64,000 bases of DNA from Marinobacter fuscus. GTDB lineage: Bacteria; Pseudomonadota; Gammaproteobacteria; Pseudomonadales; Oleiphilaceae. Below the pieces are notes generated by a model. It saw only the letters and a list, made by a program, of their open reading frames with translations. It searched no databases and was not told the DNA's origin. The position numbers and the translations under genes were made by a program. The DNA lies in NCBI RefSeq assembly GCF_003007675.1, contig NZ_PXNP01000023.1, forward strand, positions 1 through 64,000. The letters run 5' to 3'. Below, one piece after another: positions 62,266 through 64,000 of the stretch. Numbering within the stretch: the stretch's first letter is position 1; every line of letters begins with the position of its first letter.

Positions 62266-63260
62266 ACCTCGGTGGACGCTCCGGGGCTGAACCAGGCCGT
62301 ACCGGAGCCCTGCGACCGGGCGCGTGCCATGGCCGCTCTGGCCCGATCGCGCAAATCGCTGTTGCCGGTGTCGCCACTGCCCCGTGTTGTACAGCCCAGA
62401 CTGACCGAGATTTTGCCGATGCCGGGCCACTCGTGTTCGCTCAGGGTTCGGCGCACACGCTCGGCAATTACACGGACACCGTCTTCAGGTGTGAACGGCA
62501 GAATCAGGAAAAACTCCGAGCTGTTAACGCGATAAATCGAATCTCCGGCACGAACGACATCAAACAGCGTTCTACAGATGTTCTGTACCAGTGACTGCAA
62601 ACCGGCTTCACCATGCAACTTGCCGATTTCATCGGTGTGGTCAATGCTCAGGCTGATGGCCGACAGCGGGTGGCCGGTGGCAATCGCCCGGCTGATCTCC
62701 TTTTGCAGGGCCTCGTCCAGAAAGCGGGCATTGTAGGCACCGGTTACCGGATCGGTAATGGCCAGGTCCTGTGCTGACTGGGTCATGTGGTCGTAGTGCC
62801 ACACACAAAAAGCCGTCACGGTCAGCAGGGCCGCCAAACCGATACTGGTGAGCAGCGCATCGCCCAGCGGTTGTGTCAGCCAGGTGACCGCCAGTACCGG
62901 AAGGAGAAGGATCAGCGAAAGTGTAAGCCCCTGCCGCAGAGGTAGGATCAGAAAGTTAAGAGCGATCAGTGGCATGGCCCAGTGGCTGATTCCCGGGGCA
63001 TCCAGTGCCAGTACTGCTGCCACCAGACCACTGTTCAACCCGGCCAGAATAGTGAGGTGCCCGGGCGCAGACAGCTGGTGGCGACGGCAGATAAACGTGT
63101 AAACCAGGCCGCCAAGCAGCAGAGCCGACATAGCAAGGGCCAGATAGAAAAGCTGGTAAAAACCATAACGCAGATTCTGTAATGCCAGCCCGGCAGTGAA
63201 CAGGGCGGCCAGGCCGTAGCCAAACGCGTGAGTCCAGGATCGCAATCGGGTTTCTGTCAT
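62262..63260 (-). CDS. Membrane protein with degenerate GGDEF domain
   Basis: The 332-aa product has about six transmembrane helices (roughly residues 12-155) and a C-terminal GGDEF-like domain (about 165-325). The signature GGDEF reads NSSEF (246-250), so cyclic-di-GMP synthesis is unlikely. The RxxD of the inhibitory site is kept as RAGD (237-240), five residues before the signature, so nucleotide binding remains possible. It overlaps both neighbours by 4 bases (ATGA), implying translational coupling with DedA-PAP2 and the other GGDEF-like gene. Confidence 0.85.
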   Translation of the reverse strand: MTETRLRSWTHAFGYGLAALFTAGLALQNLRYGFYQLFYLALAMSALLLGGLVYTFICRRHQLSAPGHLTILAGLNSGLVAAVLALDAPGISHWAMPLIALNFLILPLRQGLTLSLILLLPVLAVTWLTQPLGDALLTSIGLAALLTVTAFCVWHYDHMTQSAQDLAITDPVTGAYNARFLDEALQKEISRAIATGHPLSAISLSIDHTDEIGKLHGEAGLQSLVQNICRTLFDVVRAGDSIYRVNSSEFFLILPFTPEDGVRVIAERVRRTLSEHEWPGIGKISVSLGCTTRGSGDTGNSDLRDRARAAMARARSQGSGTAWFSPGASTEV

Positions 63261-64000
63261 GGTGCAATTCCCCGGTTCGCTTGCAGGTTTGCATCCAGGG
63301 CATCGGAAGGCACCGGGTTGCTGTATGTCTGGGTGCGGTTTCCACCCTGTTGCTGGGCGCGGCGAAGGGCGTTGGCCACACTTTGCTGCAGGCTGTCGGC
63401 GTCATCGCCGATATTGAGCCCGGCAACGCCGGTGCTCACCGTCAGCTTTAGCTTGTGCGAGGCCATCAGGGCACCCAGGCCCTGGCGCAGTTGTTCGGCG
63501 GATCGTGCGGCGCTGGCCGTGTCGGCGCCGGGAAGTATGATCAGAAACTGAAGATCGGCCACCCGGTAATAGGTGTCGAAATCCCTGAGCTGGGAGTGCA
63601 GGTAGCGGCCGATCCTGGGCAGTATGGCCCGGATATCCTCATCCGGCTCGCGATCGCTCAGGTGAGTGTCCAGGCCAATCATGATCAGCGACAGATTAGT
63701 GCCCTCGCGTTCACTGCGCTGGATTTCCTTGTGCAGATCTGCCGACAGGTATTCCCGGCTGGCTGCCCGGGTGAGTTCATCGGTGCGCCTGAGCGGTGCC
63801 AGTTGGCGGGACTTGTAGTCCCGCATGAACACAAGGACAGCACCCAGAAAAGTGGTCAGAATCAGGGCGCTGGTCATCTGATGCCGATCCGGTAGGGCAC
63901 TGCCCCATTCGTTGCCGGCAATGACCAGTACTATGAGTAAGGCTGAGGTGATCGCCGCAATATAGCCGGGGATCATCACGAAAAGCGCCAGCGGGAGGAC
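63257..64000 (-). CDS. Membrane protein with degenerate GGDEF domain, N-terminus outside the window
   Basis: The reading frame is open to the window edge: the codons before ATG 63976 read as hydrophobic residues (VLPLALFV), continuing a transmembrane helix, so the gene is probably cut here. Two transmembrane segments are visible, then a GGDEF-like domain. The GGDEF signature reads ADLQF and RxxD is kept as RDFD five residues before it. As with its neighbour, catalysis is unlikely. The acidic metal ligand in the first strand (GLDTHL) is present. Confidence 0.8.
   Translation of the reverse strand, partial: VLPLALFVMIPGYIAAITSALLIVLVIAGNEWGSALPDRHQMTSALILTTFLGAVLVFMRDYKSRQLAPLRRTDELTRAASREYLSADLHKEIQRSEREGTNLSLIMIGLDTHLSDREPDEDIRAILPRIGRYLHSQLRDFDTYYRVADLQFLIILPGADTASAARSAEQLRQGLGALMASHKLKLTVSTGVAGLNIGDDADSLQQSVANALRRAQQQGGNRTQTYSNPVPSDALDANLQANRGIAP

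Overview
The window is a chromosomal segment of a marine gammaproteobacterium, most like Marinobacter or a relative in the Pseudomonadales/Alteromonadales. This is inferred from gene order and protein resemblance; no 16S gene is inside the window. The order rplM-rpsI-petABC-sspAB, then gmhA-like/yraN/lpoA facing rsmI-rnpB-mraZ and the dcw cluster, then lpxC-dciA-M23 peptidase-secA, is the order I recall for Pseudomonas. Almost everything is conserved core genome. I see no insertion sequences, prophage, CRISPR array or tRNA gene.

Layout. 1-3350: end of an rRNA operon (spacer with boxA, 23S, 5S, terminator). 3421-8757: leuA, a diverged DNA polymerase III psi subunit gene (holD-like), rimI, prfC and a TatD-family nuclease gene. 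8809-13830: ribosomal proteins L13/S9, the cytochrome bc1 complex (petABC) and sspA/sspB. 13830-16659 (minus): degenerate SIS-domain protein, YraN and LpoA. 16796-18051: rsmI and the RNase P RNA. 18263-36454: complete division and cell-wall cluster mraZ-rsmH-ftsL-ftsI-murE-murF-mraY-murD-ftsW-murG-murC-ddl-ftsQ-ftsA-ftsZ-lpxC, tightly packed with many start/stop overlaps, behind a promoter followed by a four-unit MraZ operator. 36466-42240: dciA, an M23 peptidase, secA and argJ. 42254-44568: Nudix-ThiE fusion, moaC, ribA. 44654-48682 (minus): dxs, ispA, xseB and an NRDE protein. 48777-51733: a TauE/SafE permease, lgt, thyA, folA. 51760-56848: a DEAD-box helicase, a haloalkane-dehalogenase-like hydrolase, two small hypotheticals, an AI-2E family transporter and a peptidoglycan-binding protein. 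56920-64000: ilvD, a cNMP-HDOD protein, a LON-domain protein, and a translationally coupled minus-strand operon of two degenerate GGDEF membrane proteins plus a DedA-PAP2 fusion.

How the genes work together. The dcw cluster makes lipid II (murE/F/D/C/G, mraY, ddl), polymerises and crosslinks it at the septum (ftsW, ftsI) and builds the divisome (ftsL/Q/A/Z). Nearby genes supply the outer membrane (lpxC, lpoA), protein export and lipoprotein maturation (secA, lgt), and the isoprenoid route towards undecaprenyl phosphate (dxs, ispA). The DedA-PAP2 fusion may recycle that carrier.

The observations I would follow first are: (1) the coupled operon of two GGDEF proteins that have lost the active-site motif but keep the RxxD inhibitory-site pattern, next to DedA-PAP2; (2) the dehalogenase-like hydrolase with Asn at the nucleophile position and nested palindromes upstream; (3) the four 10-bp-spaced GTGG boxes at mraZ; (4) the diverged holD; (5) the SIS and ThiE domains that have lost their ligand-binding residues. 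No wholly new multi-gene system was obvious.
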